From contig NZ_JAWHTD010000031.1 of assembly GCF_032586235.1 (NCBI RefSeq), forward strand, positions 1-50,580: a stretch of DNA of 50,580 nucleotides, given 5' to 3'. The position numbers were made by a program, and so were the translations under genes. The notes under the pieces were generated by a model that worked only from the letters and a program-made list of their open reading frames with translations, had not been told where the DNA came from and made no database searches. The stretch is from Aestuariicoccus sp032586235 (GTDB lineage Bacteria; Pseudomonadota; Alphaproteobacteria; Rhodobacterales; Rhodobacteraceae). Positions 41,441 through 50,580 of this stretch are shown here, in pieces; the stretch's first letter is position 1; the number at the start of each line of letters is the position of its first letter.

Positions 41441-42982
41441 ATGGAGAACGGCGTCTTTGTCGGTGGCGGCGGGCCGGAATATGGCGAAAAGCAATGGCTC
41501 GACCTGAAATACGCCAACCGTCACGGTCTGGTGGCCGGGGCGACGGGCACCGGCAAGACGGTGACCCTGCAGATTCTGGCCGAAGGCTTTTCCGCGCAGG
41601 GTGTTCCGGTCTTCCTGTCGGACGTAAAGGGCGACCTCTCGGGGCTGGCGCGGCCCGGGTCTGAGGCGTTCAAGCTGCACGGCGCCTTTACCGAACGCGC
41701 GGGCAAGATCGGTTTCGACGACTATGCCTACAGCGCCTTTCCCGCGACCTTCTGGGATCTCTTCGGGCAGGAGGGGCACCCGGTACGCACCACCGTCGCC
41801 GAGATGGGCCCGCTGCTGATCTCGCGTCTGCTCGAGCTTTCCGAGGCGCAGGAGGGCATCCTCAACATCGCCTTCCGGCTGGCCGATGAAGAGGGGCTGC
41901 CGCTGCTCGATCTCAAGGACCTGCAGGCGCTGCTGGTCTGGGTCGGCGAGAACCGCGCCGACCTGAGCCTGCGCTACGGCAATATCTCGGTGCAGTCGGT
42001 GGGCGCGATCCAGCGGCGTCTGCTGGTGCTGGAAAACCAGGGCGGCGCGGGGATTTTCGGGGAACCGGCGCTCGATCTGGCCGACATGATGCGTCTGGCC
42101 CCGGACGGGCGGGGGCAGATCAATATCCTGGCCGCCAGCACGCTGATGGCCTCGCCCCGGCTTTATGCGACATTCCTGCTGTGGCTTCTGTCCGAGCTTT
42201 TCGAAGAGCTGCCCGAGGTGGGCGATCCGGACAAGCCCAGGCTGGTTTTCTTCTTCGACGAGGCGCATCTGCTGTTCGACGACGCGCCCAAGGCGCTGGT
42301 CGACAAGGTCGAGCAGGTGGCGCGGCTGATCCGGTCGAAGGGGGTGGGGGTCTATTTCATCACCCAGAACCCCGACGACATCCCCGAGGACATTCTGGGC
42401 CAGCTCGGCAACCGGGTGCAGCACGCGCTGCGCGCCTTTACCGCGCGCGACCGCAAGGCGCTGAAACTGGCCGCCGAGACCTATCGCGAGAACCCCGCCT
42501 TCGACACCGAAGCGGCCATCCGCGAGGTCGGCGTGGGCGAGGCGGTGACCTCGATGCTCGAGAAAAAGGGCGTGCCCGGCGTCGTGCAGCGCACGCTGAT
42601 CCGGCCGCCCTCGTCGCAGCTGGGCCCGATCAGCGCGGAGGAGCGGGCGCAGGTGATCGCCGCGTCGGATCTGGGCGCGAAATACGCCCAGACGCTCGAC
42701 CGTCGTTCGGCGCATGAAATCCTGCGCGACCGCGCCGCCCAGGCCGCCGCCGCCGCCGAGGAAGCCGAGGCGCGCGAAGAAGAGCTTGAGGCGCAAGAGC
42801 GCGAATACAAGGCCGCGCGGCGCTATACCGGTGGCCGGGTCAGCCGCTCGACCGCGCGGCCCCTGCGGCGCGAACCCAGCTTTGGCGAGGCGATGACGAA
42901 AATGGTCGCCAAAGAGCTGACCGGCACGACCGGGCGCCGGCTGGTGCGCGGGATTCTGGGCGGGCTCTTCAAGGCGCGCTGA
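41441..42982 (+). CDS. HerA-like ATPase (DUF853/YjgR family)
   Basis: 513 residues from the ATG at 41441 (GGAGGGG upstream). The open frame extends upstream, but the protein proper begins ENGVFVGGGGPEYGEKQWLD. The Walker A is AGATGTGKTVTLQ, followed by FLSDVKGDLSGLA, and Walker B is RLVFFFDEAHLLF. A later arginine-containing ITQNPDDIPEDILGQLGNRVQ block is diagnostic of this bacterial HerA/YjgR group. The C-terminus has an Ala/Glu-rich coiled coil (about 425-455). HerA proteins are hexameric DNA translocases, but the function of the YjgR group is not settled. No NurA-like nuclease lies nearby. Confidence 0.87.
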   Translation: MENGVFVGGGGPEYGEKQWLDLKYANRHGLVAGATGTGKTVTLQILAEGFSAQGVPVFLSDVKGDLSGLARPGSEAFKLHGAFTERAGKIGFDDYAYSAFPATFWDLFGQEGHPVRTTVAEMGPLLISRLLELSEAQEGILNIAFRLADEEGLPLLDLKDLQALLVWVGENRADLSLRYGNISVQSVGAIQRRLLVLENQGGAGIFGEPALDLADMMRLAPDGRGQINILAASTLMASPRLYATFLLWLLSELFEELPEVGDPDKPRLVFFFDEAHLLFDDAPKALVDKVEQVARLIRSKGVGVYFITQNPDDIPEDILGQLGNRVQHALRAFTARDRKALKLAAETYRENPAFDTEAAIREVGVGEAVTSMLEKKGVPGVVQRTLIRPPSSQLGPISAEERAQVIAASDLGAKYAQTLDRRSAHEILRDRAAQAAAAAEEAEAREEELEAQEREYKAARRYTGGRVSRSTARPLRREPSFGEAMTKMVAKELTGTTGRRLVRGILGGLFKAR

Positions 42983-42987
42983 GGCGC

Positions 42988-44385
42988 TCAGCGGCGGGCG
43001 AAGATCAGCGCGATCTGCCGCGCCTGCCGCTGGAAGACGCCGGGGCGTGCGGGCGCATCGCCCCGCGCCTGCGCCTCGGCGATGACGCGCGGCACCAGCA
43101 GCACCGCCAGAACGCCAAAGACCAGCCCTCCGGCCGCCTGTCCGATCAGCACGCCGGGCGCACCGTAAAGCGCCGCCCCCGCCCAGACGAAGGGGATGGT
43201 GCCCAGCGTGTGCCGGCCCCAGTTCATCCAGGTGGAATAGAACGGCCGTCCGAGGTTGTTGAAACAGGCGTTGGCGACGAAGAGCGCGCCGTTAAAGAAA
43301 AAGGCCAAAGCCAGCGGCCCGCAAAAGAGGTAGATCAGGCTCAGCGTCACGCCCTCGGCCTCGAAGATCGCCGCGATGGGGCCGCGCAGGGCGAAAAGCA
43401 CCAGCGCCATCAGCGCCACGAACCCTGCGGTGAAGAGCAGCGCATCGCGCAAGGCCAGCCGCACCCGGTCGTAACGCCCCGCGCCGTAATTCTGGCCGAT
43501 GATCGGCCCCACGGCCCCCGAAAGCGCAAAGATCGTGCCGAAGGCCACCGGCGTCAGCCGCGCCACCACCGCCATGCCCGCCACCGCGTCTTCGCCGTAG
43601 GCCGCCATCGAGCGGGTGACCCAGGCCTGACCCACCGGGGTTGCCAGCTGAGTCAGGATCGCGGGCACCGATATGGCGAGGATCGGCGGAAGGTCGGCCA
43701 TGAACGCGCCCGGGCGCGGCAAGGACAGGCCGCCGTGATGGCGAAAGATCGGCCGCAGGGCGAGCGCTGCGATGGTGATGCGCGCCGCGACGCTGGCCAT
43801 GGCCGCCCCGGCCAGTTCCAGGTTCAGACCGAAGATCAGGATCGGGTCGAGTGCCGCGTTCACCAGCCCTCCGGCGATGGTCGCGGTCATGGCGCGGCGC
43901 GCGTCGCCGTGCGCGCGCAGGATCGCGCCTCCGGCCATGCCGAGATGAAGGAAAGGCAGGGTCGGCACGATGATCGACAGATAGAGCACCGCCTGATCCT
44001 TGGTCTCGCCCTTGGCGCCCAGCAGATCGACCAGCGTCCCGAGGTTCATCCAGACCACCGCGGCAAAGAGCGCCGACAAGAGCGCCCCGGCGATCAGCGC
44101 GTTCGACGCGCGCTGGCGCGCGGTCTCTTCGTGCCCCGCTCCCAGGGCCCGCGCCACCAGCGCCCCGGCGGCGATGGCGATACCGATGTTGAAGGAGGTG
44201 GTGAAAAACAGGATCGCCCCGGCATAGCCCACCGCCGCCGCCAAAGCGGCATTGCCCAGCATCGAGATGAAGATCATGTCGACGAAATCGACGATGAACA
44301 CCGCCATCAGCCCGACCGAGGCCGTCAGCGACATCACCGTGACATGCCGGAACAGGCTGCCCTCCAAGAATTTCGCCTGTTCCAT
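42988..44385 (-). CDS. MATE family efflux transporter
   Basis: 465 residues with twelve hydrophobic segments in two similar halves, as in MATE/DinF-type exporters. The start EQAKFLEGSLFRHVTVMSLT and internal FVDFVDMIFISMLGNAALAA fit the family. The middle SGAVGPIIGQNYGAGRYDR is the typical conserved loop. It exports drugs or metabolites driven by H+ or Na+. The substrate is not predictable. It lies convergent with the HerA-like gene, five bases apart. Confidence 0.87.
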   Translation of the reverse strand: MEQAKFLEGSLFRHVTVMSLTASVGLMAVFIVDFVDMIFISMLGNAALAAAVGYAGAILFFTTSFNIGIAIAAGALVARALGAGHEETARQRASNALIAGALLSALFAAVVWMNLGTLVDLLGAKGETKDQAVLYLSIIVPTLPFLHLGMAGGAILRAHGDARRAMTATIAGGLVNAALDPILIFGLNLELAGAAMASVAARITIAALALRPIFRHHGGLSLPRPGAFMADLPPILAISVPAILTQLATPVGQAWVTRSMAAYGEDAVAGMAVVARLTPVAFGTIFALSGAVGPIIGQNYGAGRYDRVRLALRDALLFTAGFVALMALVLFALRGPIAAIFEAEGVTLSLIYLFCGPLALAFFFNGALFVANACFNNLGRPFYSTWMNWGRHTLGTIPFVWAGAALYGAPGVLIGQAAGGLVFGVLAVLLVPRVIAEAQARGDAPARPGVFQRQARQIALIFARR

Positions 44386-44441
44386 ACCGCACCTTTACCG
44401 ACCCCGGCGAGGATTGGCCGCGCCGGCCCCTTTGCGCAAGG

Positions 44442-44466
44442 AAAAACGCCCGGCCGGGGGCCGGGC
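44442..44466 (-). terminator. Minus-strand terminator upstream of the MATE gene
   Basis: GCCCGGCC (44448-44455) pairs with GGCCGGGC (44459-44466) around a three-base loop. On the minus strand it leads into GTTTTTC. It is 57-81 bases upstream of the MATE start and follows the decayed reading frames at 44503-45073, so it probably ended that former gene. Confidence 0.65.
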
Positions 44467-44502
44467 TTTGTGATCCGTCGTGGGCAAGGCCGCGGCGTCG
44501 GG

Positions 44503-45073
44503 TCAGCTCTTTCGGCAGCCGGAGGGTCCAGAGCGTGCCGCCCCGATCGAGGGCGTTCGCCTTCCTGGCCACGTCGTCACCCCAAAGCGGCACCGCGCCG
44601 CGCCGCGGGGATAGGGGCCCTCGTGGATCGTCGGTTTCGCAGGCATCGAGGCGCGGTTCGGGTGCGTGCCGGAGGGCGTGTCCCTCAGGGGCGCCTCACG
44701 CATCACGCCCCGGAGCAGGCCGGCAGGCGGCGGCGCGGTTGCCAATCTGACGATTGGGCTCGCCTGTGGCAGCCGCTTGGATTGCCGGGTCGAGCGGGTG
44801 TCCTTTACCGGTCATGATCCGGCCAGGAACGAGCCGAACGTGGATTTCCGTCTGTCGTCCCGCGCGGACGGCCCATTGGTGGCCCCTTTGCGGCGGTATC
44901 CGCCGCCGTCCGGTTTCGCGAAATCGAAATGGGCTCTGGGCGTCGGGCTGCATTTGGCCTACCGTCGGGGTAGAGAAAACGCCGACGATGCGGTCGACGC
45001 GGCTCTCGACGATGGCCGCATCGCCGGGATATTCAAAAGCGTCGGGCCTGGCCAAGGGCAGCCCGAACGGCAA
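44503..45073 (-). pseudogene. Probable decayed gene, product unknown
   Basis: Three minus-strand frames in turn look protein-like but none is complete. Frame one (45073-44696) has VESRVDRIVGVFSTPTVGQ. Frame two (44745-44503) has GVMREAPLRDTPSGTHPNRA. Frame three (upstream part of 44593-) has GDDVARKANALDRGGTLWTL. The terminator at 44442-44466 lies just after. This suggests a gene broken by frameshifts. No family is recognised. The alternative is noncoding DNA between the MATE gene and the cox-like operon. Confidence 0.3.
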
Positions 45074-45160
45074 AATCGCCGATGGCCTAGGCCATTGGTC
45101 TAATATGCGCGGCGCGGGCCCTCGGCCTAGGCTGACGCCACATCAAGAGGACGACACCCC

Positions 45161-45685
45161 ATGCAGATGAGCGATTCCCGCGAGATCAACGCCCCGCAAG
45201 AGGTGGTCTGGGCGGCTATCCTGAACCCGGAGGTGCTCAAGGCCTGCGTGCCGGGCTGCACCGAGATGTCCGGCAGCGCCGAAGACGGATTCGAGGCGAC
45301 AGTGGTGCAGAAGGTCGGGCCGGTGAAGGCCACGTTCAAGGGCAAGGTGACCCTGTCTGACATGGACGCGCCGAACAGCCTGACGCTGAGCGGCGAGGGC
45401 AAGGGCGGGGCCGCGGGCTTTGCCAAGGGCGGCGCGGACGTCAAGCTGTCGGCCATCGACGGCGGCGGCACTCTGTTGGAATACGAGGTCGAGGCCAAGG
45501 TCGGCGGCAAGCTGGCCCAGCTGGGCAGCCGCATCATCGACGGCTTTGCCAAGAAGATGGCGGATCAGTTCTTTCAGAACTTTCAGGACGCGGTCGAGGG
45601 TCCGGCGGACCCCGAGGCCGCGCCGGAGGGCGATGGCGACGGTACTGGCGAGAAAAAAGGCTGGTTCAGGAAACTGGTGTCCTGA
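45161..45685 (+). CDS. CoxG-like SRPBCC protein (CO dehydrogenase subunit G family)
   Basis: 174 residues. The SRPBCC/START-like fold of the CoxG family has NAPQEVVWAAILNPEVLKAC near the start and the VPGCTEM block. The rest follows the family through GSRIIDGFAKKMADQFFQNF, then a charged tail with a final GWFRKLVS. In Oligotropha CoxG helps anchor CO dehydrogenase to the membrane, and orthologues sit beside many molybdenum hydroxylase operons. AAGAGGACG precedes the ATG. It is the first gene of the G-S-L-M set here and is 69 bases before the iron-sulfur subunit gene. Confidence 0.85.
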   Translation: MQMSDSREINAPQEVVWAAILNPEVLKACVPGCTEMSGSAEDGFEATVVQKVGPVKATFKGKVTLSDMDAPNSLTLSGEGKGGAAGFAKGGADVKLSAIDGGGTLLEYEVEAKVGGKLAQLGSRIIDGFAKKMADQFFQNFQDAVEGPADPEAAPEGDGDGTGEKKGWFRKLVS

Positions 45686-45754
45686 CGCAGAAAAACCAAG
45701 AAGCCCAGGGTCAGGCCCGGGGCGCGTGATTGAAAGATTCCAGGGAGGAGTACG

Positions 45755-46240
45755 ATGGCTAAGGTAACGATGACGGTGAACGGCAAAACCGTCAGCAAAG
45801 AGGTCGCCGGCAACGCGCTGATGACCGATTTTCTGCGCGACGGTCTGCGCCTGACCGGCACCCATGTGGGCTGTGACACGTCGCAATGCGGCGCCTGCGT
45901 GATCCATGTGAACGGCGAGGCGGTCAAGGCCTGCACGATGTTCGCCGCCGAGGCCGACGGCGCGGAGGTCAAGACCATCGAGGGCATGGCCAATGCCGAC
46001 GGATCGCTCGGCGTGATCCAGCAGGCGTTTCAGGATCACCACGGGCTTCAGTGCGGTTTCTGCACGCCGGGCATGGTGATGTCGGCGGCGGCGCTGCTGA
46101 AAGATAACCCCAAGCCGACCGAGGCCGAAGTGCGCGATTACCTCGAGGGCAACATCTGCCGCTGCACGGGCTACCACAACATCGTCAAGGCGATCATGGC
46201 GGCCTCGGGTCAGGATGTGACGCCGGTCGCGGCGGAATGA
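45755..46240 (+). CDS. (2Fe-2S) small subunit, CoxS-like
   Basis: 161 residues, the iron-sulfur subunit of a molybdenum hydroxylase. The ferredoxin-type cluster has GCDTSQCGACVIHV and later CT. The second, helical cluster has CGFCTPGMVMSAAALL and CRCTGYHNIVKAI. It passes electrons from the molybdenum site to the FAD subunit. The start ATG follows AGGGAGGAG. A 97-base gap with nested palindromes separates it from the large subunit. Confidence 0.93.
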   Translation: MAKVTMTVNGKTVSKEVAGNALMTDFLRDGLRLTGTHVGCDTSQCGACVIHVNGEAVKACTMFAAEADGAEVKTIEGMANADGSLGVIQQAFQDHHGLQCGFCTPGMVMSAAALLKDNPKPTEAEVRDYLEGNICRCTGYHNIVKAIMAASGQDVTPVAAE

Positions 46241-46246
46241 AACGGC

Positions 46247-46315
46247 GGTGCGCCGTAAAGGCGCACCCTACGGTTGAAGCGAATTGGTTGTAGGGTGCGC
46301 GGTTTCCGCGCACCG
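46247..46315 (+). repeat. Nested palindromic repeat between small and large subunit genes
   Basis: GGTGCGCC with GGCGCACC-type pairing (46247-46267), GCGCACCCTAC (46261-46271) against GTAGGGTGCGC (46290-46300), and GGTGCGC with GCGCACC (46295-46315) form overlapping hairpins. I recognise the GTAGGGTGCGC word as a dispersed intergenic repeat in this group. It may stabilise or attenuate the operon message. Confidence 0.6.
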
Positions 46316-46337
46316 GCCCAAGGGAGGAATTGAGAAC

Positions 46338-48710
<2,373 letters not shown>

Positions 48711-48726
48711 GTTTCGAGGACGGGAC

Positions 48727-48779
48727 CGGGGGGCTGTCTGCCCCCCGGACCCCCCGAGGATATTTTTGGATCAGTGAAA
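48727..48779 (+). repeat. Hairpin repeat between large and FAD subunit genes
   Basis: GGGGGGCTGTCTGCCCCCC forms a hairpin and is followed by GGACCCCCCGAGGATATTTT, then TGGATCAGTGAAAT. It matches the minus-strand copies at 17683-17748 and 22153-22202 almost base for base in the final block. It lies inside an operon, so it cannot be a fully effective terminator. Confidence 0.65.
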
Positions 48780-48823
48780 TGGGGGCGAAGGCGCCTCGTT
48801 CACCGGCCGGGAGGAAAGAGAAG

Positions 48824-49615
48824 ATGTATTCATTCGATGTGGTGAAACCGACAAGCGTGGCCGATGCGGTGTCGGCGCTGAGCCAGGACGAGGCGCAGCC
48901 GCTGGGCGGCGGGCAGACGCTGATCCCGACGCTCAAGCAGCGGCTGGCGTCGCCGTCGGTTCTGGTGAGCCTGAGCGGCATCGCCGAGATCAGGGGCGTG
49001 TGCAAGATGGATGACGGGCGCGTCAGCATCGGCGGCGGCACGACCCATGCCACGGTGGCCAAGGAGGCCGCGGCGCATTACCCGGCGCTGGCCGATCTGG
49101 CTGGCAATATCGGCGATCCGGCGGTGCGCAACCGCGGCACAATCGGTGGGTCGCTGGCCAACAACGACCCGTCGGCCTGCTATCCGGCGGCAGCGCTCGG
49201 ATCGGGCGCGACCATAGTGACCAACAACCGCGAGATCGCGGCGGACGACTATTTTCAGGGCATGTTCGCCACGGCGCTCGACGAGGGCGAGATCGTTACC
49301 GAGGTGCGCTTTCCGGTGCCGGAGAAGGCTGCCTATATGAAGTTCGAGCAGCCCGCCTCGCGCTTTGCGCTGGTGGGGGTGTTCGTGGCGAAATACGCCG
49401 ACGGTGTGCGTGTGGCGGTGACCGGCGCGTCGGAAGGCGGCGTGTTCCGCTGGAGCGAGGCCGAGGCGGCGCTGTCGGGCAATTTCGACACCTCGGCGCT
49501 CGACGGGCTGTCGGTTCCGGGTGACGGCATGATCTCGGACCTGCACGGGTCGGGCGATTATCGGGCGCATCTGGTGGCGGTCATGACCAAGCGGGCGGTT
49601 GCCGCCGCGCATTGA
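48824..49615 (+). CDS. FAD-binding subunit, CoxM-like
   Basis: 263 residues, the medium flavin subunit of the molybdenum hydroxylase. FAD-binding signatures are LGGGQTLIPTLKQRLASP and NIGDPAVRNRGTIGGSLAN-NDPSACYPA. The C-terminal CO_deh_flav_C part follows (about 170-255). The ATG at 48824 has GAGGAAAGAGAAG before it. Gene order S-L-M differs from the M-S-L order of Oligotropha coxMSL and is common in form II loci. A terminator follows 20 bases after the stop. Confidence 0.9.
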   Translation: MYSFDVVKPTSVADAVSALSQDEAQPLGGGQTLIPTLKQRLASPSVLVSLSGIAEIRGVCKMDDGRVSIGGGTTHATVAKEAAAHYPALADLAGNIGDPAVRNRGTIGGSLANNDPSACYPAAALGSGATIVTNNREIAADDYFQGMFATALDEGEIVTEVRFPVPEKAAYMKFEQPASRFALVGVFVAKYADGVRVAVTGASEGGVFRWSEAEAALSGNFDTSALDGLSVPGDGMISDLHGSGDYRAHLVAVMTKRAVAAAH

Positions 49616-49635
49616 TTGCCGGAACAAGGAATGAT

Positions 49636-49665
49636 GGCCCTCGGTTTTGCGACCGGGGGCCTTTT
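49636..49665 (+). terminator. Terminator of the cox-like operon
   Basis: GGCCCTCGGT (49636-49645) pairs with ACCGGGGGCC (49652-49661), one G-T pair, six-base loop, followed by TTTTCCC. It ends the G-S-L-M transcription unit. Confidence 0.8.
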
Positions 49666-49884
49666 CCCGTGTCACCGGGGGAGGCGTTTGCCGGGCGTTC
49701 AAACGGCGGTGACGCGGTGCAGGCCGGCGGCGGTTGAAAGGGCATCGGCGCGCGGGGGGCCAGGCGCGAGATAGGCACTGGCACCCGAGGTGGAGCGCCA
49801 AGGAGCTCGAAGTGGCGACGGCGCGGTTCGTGGGGCTGCGACGGCAGATATGGCCGTGCGCCGGATCGAGGCGGAAGGGCGCGC

Positions 49885-50464
49885 CTAGAACAGAAGTTCG
49901 CCGATGGCCACCGGCGCTTGATCGAAGCCTTGCCGCGCCGGAAAGCGGATGACGAGACCTGTCGCAAGGCTCTGGGCGATGACCTTGAGGGTGATGTGCC
50001 GGTAGCGGGCCGTTTGAAGCGGACGCGATGCCAGCCGATCCGGGCGCGCGCCGGAGGACAAAACCCTCCGCCTCGGGCCGCGTGATGGAAACGCGCCCAG
50101 TTCATGCGACCCCGGGAGGGCGGTGTCGCGGGCGGCGGTTTCAGACACCAGCCCCTTGTGGCCGGTGGCGACCAGCAGGCTTGCCTTGTCAAAAACCCAA
50201 GCGCCGGGTGACGCTGTCGAGCTTTTCCAGCGTGTCGGGATGGGGCATGGACGGCGGGCCCGGATCGGCGATCGAGGGGGTGGAAATCCCTGGGCGGGGG
50301 CGTCCTGGGCGCTGGGGGCGTCGGCGTTCCAAAAGGCGGAGAACAACGCCTGCAGCCGGGCATTGGTGGCGGTCATGCGCCGGGGCGCCCCGATCCACCG
50401 GCGCCTGCCAGTCCTGTCCCAGTTTCGCTTCGGGGATCTGGAAGGCGGACGGGACAGTGGCCAA
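49885..50464 (-). pseudogene. Probable frameshifted gene, product unknown
   Basis: Protein-like text alternates between two minus-strand frames. One gives ATVPSAFQIPEAKLGQDWQ and later PPSMPHPDTLEKLDSVTRRL. The other gives NARLQALFSAFWNADAPS, DKASLLVATGHKGLVSETAA and a natural ending SLATGLVIRFPARQGFDQAP then a TAG at 49885. Paired compensating indels near 50210-50330 would join them. No family recognised. It could instead be one intact 163-residue gene (50376-49885) with a poor middle. Whether the shifts are real or sequencing errors cannot be told here. Confidence 0.4.
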
Positions 50465-50580
50465 GGCTCACAATTCCTCGCGCACCATCCGGGGCGCGTG
50501 CGGCTAAAGCGTCATCCTTGAAATCTGAATCGATGGGATTTCCACGGGCCGGATTTTGTGATTCACCATATGTGGAGGTG
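50465..50580. other. AT-richer right edge, no gene seen
   Basis: After the decayed gene the composition drops in GC. GAATCGATGGGATTTCC and TTTTGTGATTCACC are followed by TGTGGAGGTG. The run resembles the end region of some insertion sequences in this bacterial group (GAATC/GATTC inverted words), but the window stops before any transposase can be seen. Confidence 0.25.

Overview
The window looks like a chromosomal segment from an alphaproteobacterium of the Rhodobacteraceae (Roseobacter group). The reasons are the high GC with strong third-position bias, the family-level resemblance of nearly every protein, the Hint/RTX protein, the pair of GcvT-type flavin oxidoreductases, the IalB-family protein and the G-S-L-M form II carbon-monoxide-dehydrogenase-like cluster. 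No taxon marker such as 16S rRNA is present, so the assignment is by recognition only.

Left edge (1-1186): the last codons of an IS630-type transposase, then a 47-base 3' end of a leucine-type tRNA without its 5' half, then about 820 bases without a credible gene. This reads as the distal end of an island integrated in a tRNA gene, with chromosome to the right. 1187-4144 is a large secreted-type protein (tandem cadherin-like domains, RTX repeats, C-terminal Hint domain) closed by a UUCG hairpin terminator. 4295-9938 holds a MobA-like nucleotidyltransferase and two divergent paralogous flavoproteins of the dimethylglycine/sarcosine dehydrogenase type. 10012-15889 has a GAF/HWE histidine kinase, a CNNM/CorC-type membrane protein, an altered metallophosphoesterase, the tyrosine recombinase XerD, an exported hypothetical protein and a 49-residue membrane peptide.

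15977-20049: aroK-aroB (shikimate pathway), ssb, a lytic transglycosylase, a one-helix membrane protein and a DedA protein. 20030-28151 (minus strand): miaA, an AraC regulator, then a peptide/nickel-type ABC transporter (binding protein, two permeases, a fused double ATPase) with a likely operator upstream of the binding protein gene. 28280-40346 (plus strand): the envelope cluster pyrH-frr-uppS-cdsA-dxr-rseP-(42-residue peptide)-bamA-ompH-fabZ-lpxA-lpxI-lpxB, mostly with stop/start overlaps. It joins nucleotide and translation functions to undecaprenol, phospholipid, isoprenoid, outer-membrane assembly and lipid A steps. lpxD is not in it.

40419-50580: an IalB-like protein, a HerA-like ATPase, a MATE exporter, a probable decayed gene, the CoxG/CoxS/CoxL/CoxM-like operon (form II signature AYRGAGR), and a second probable decayed gene. 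A family of GC-rich hairpin repeats ending in a GGATATTT-like block recurs between genes. I found no CRISPR array, defence island, prophage or clearly new multi-gene system. The most interesting items are the altered phosphoesterase, the two microproteins, the paired minus-strand terminators that may mark small RNAs, the repeat family, the AraC-type operator and the island boundary.
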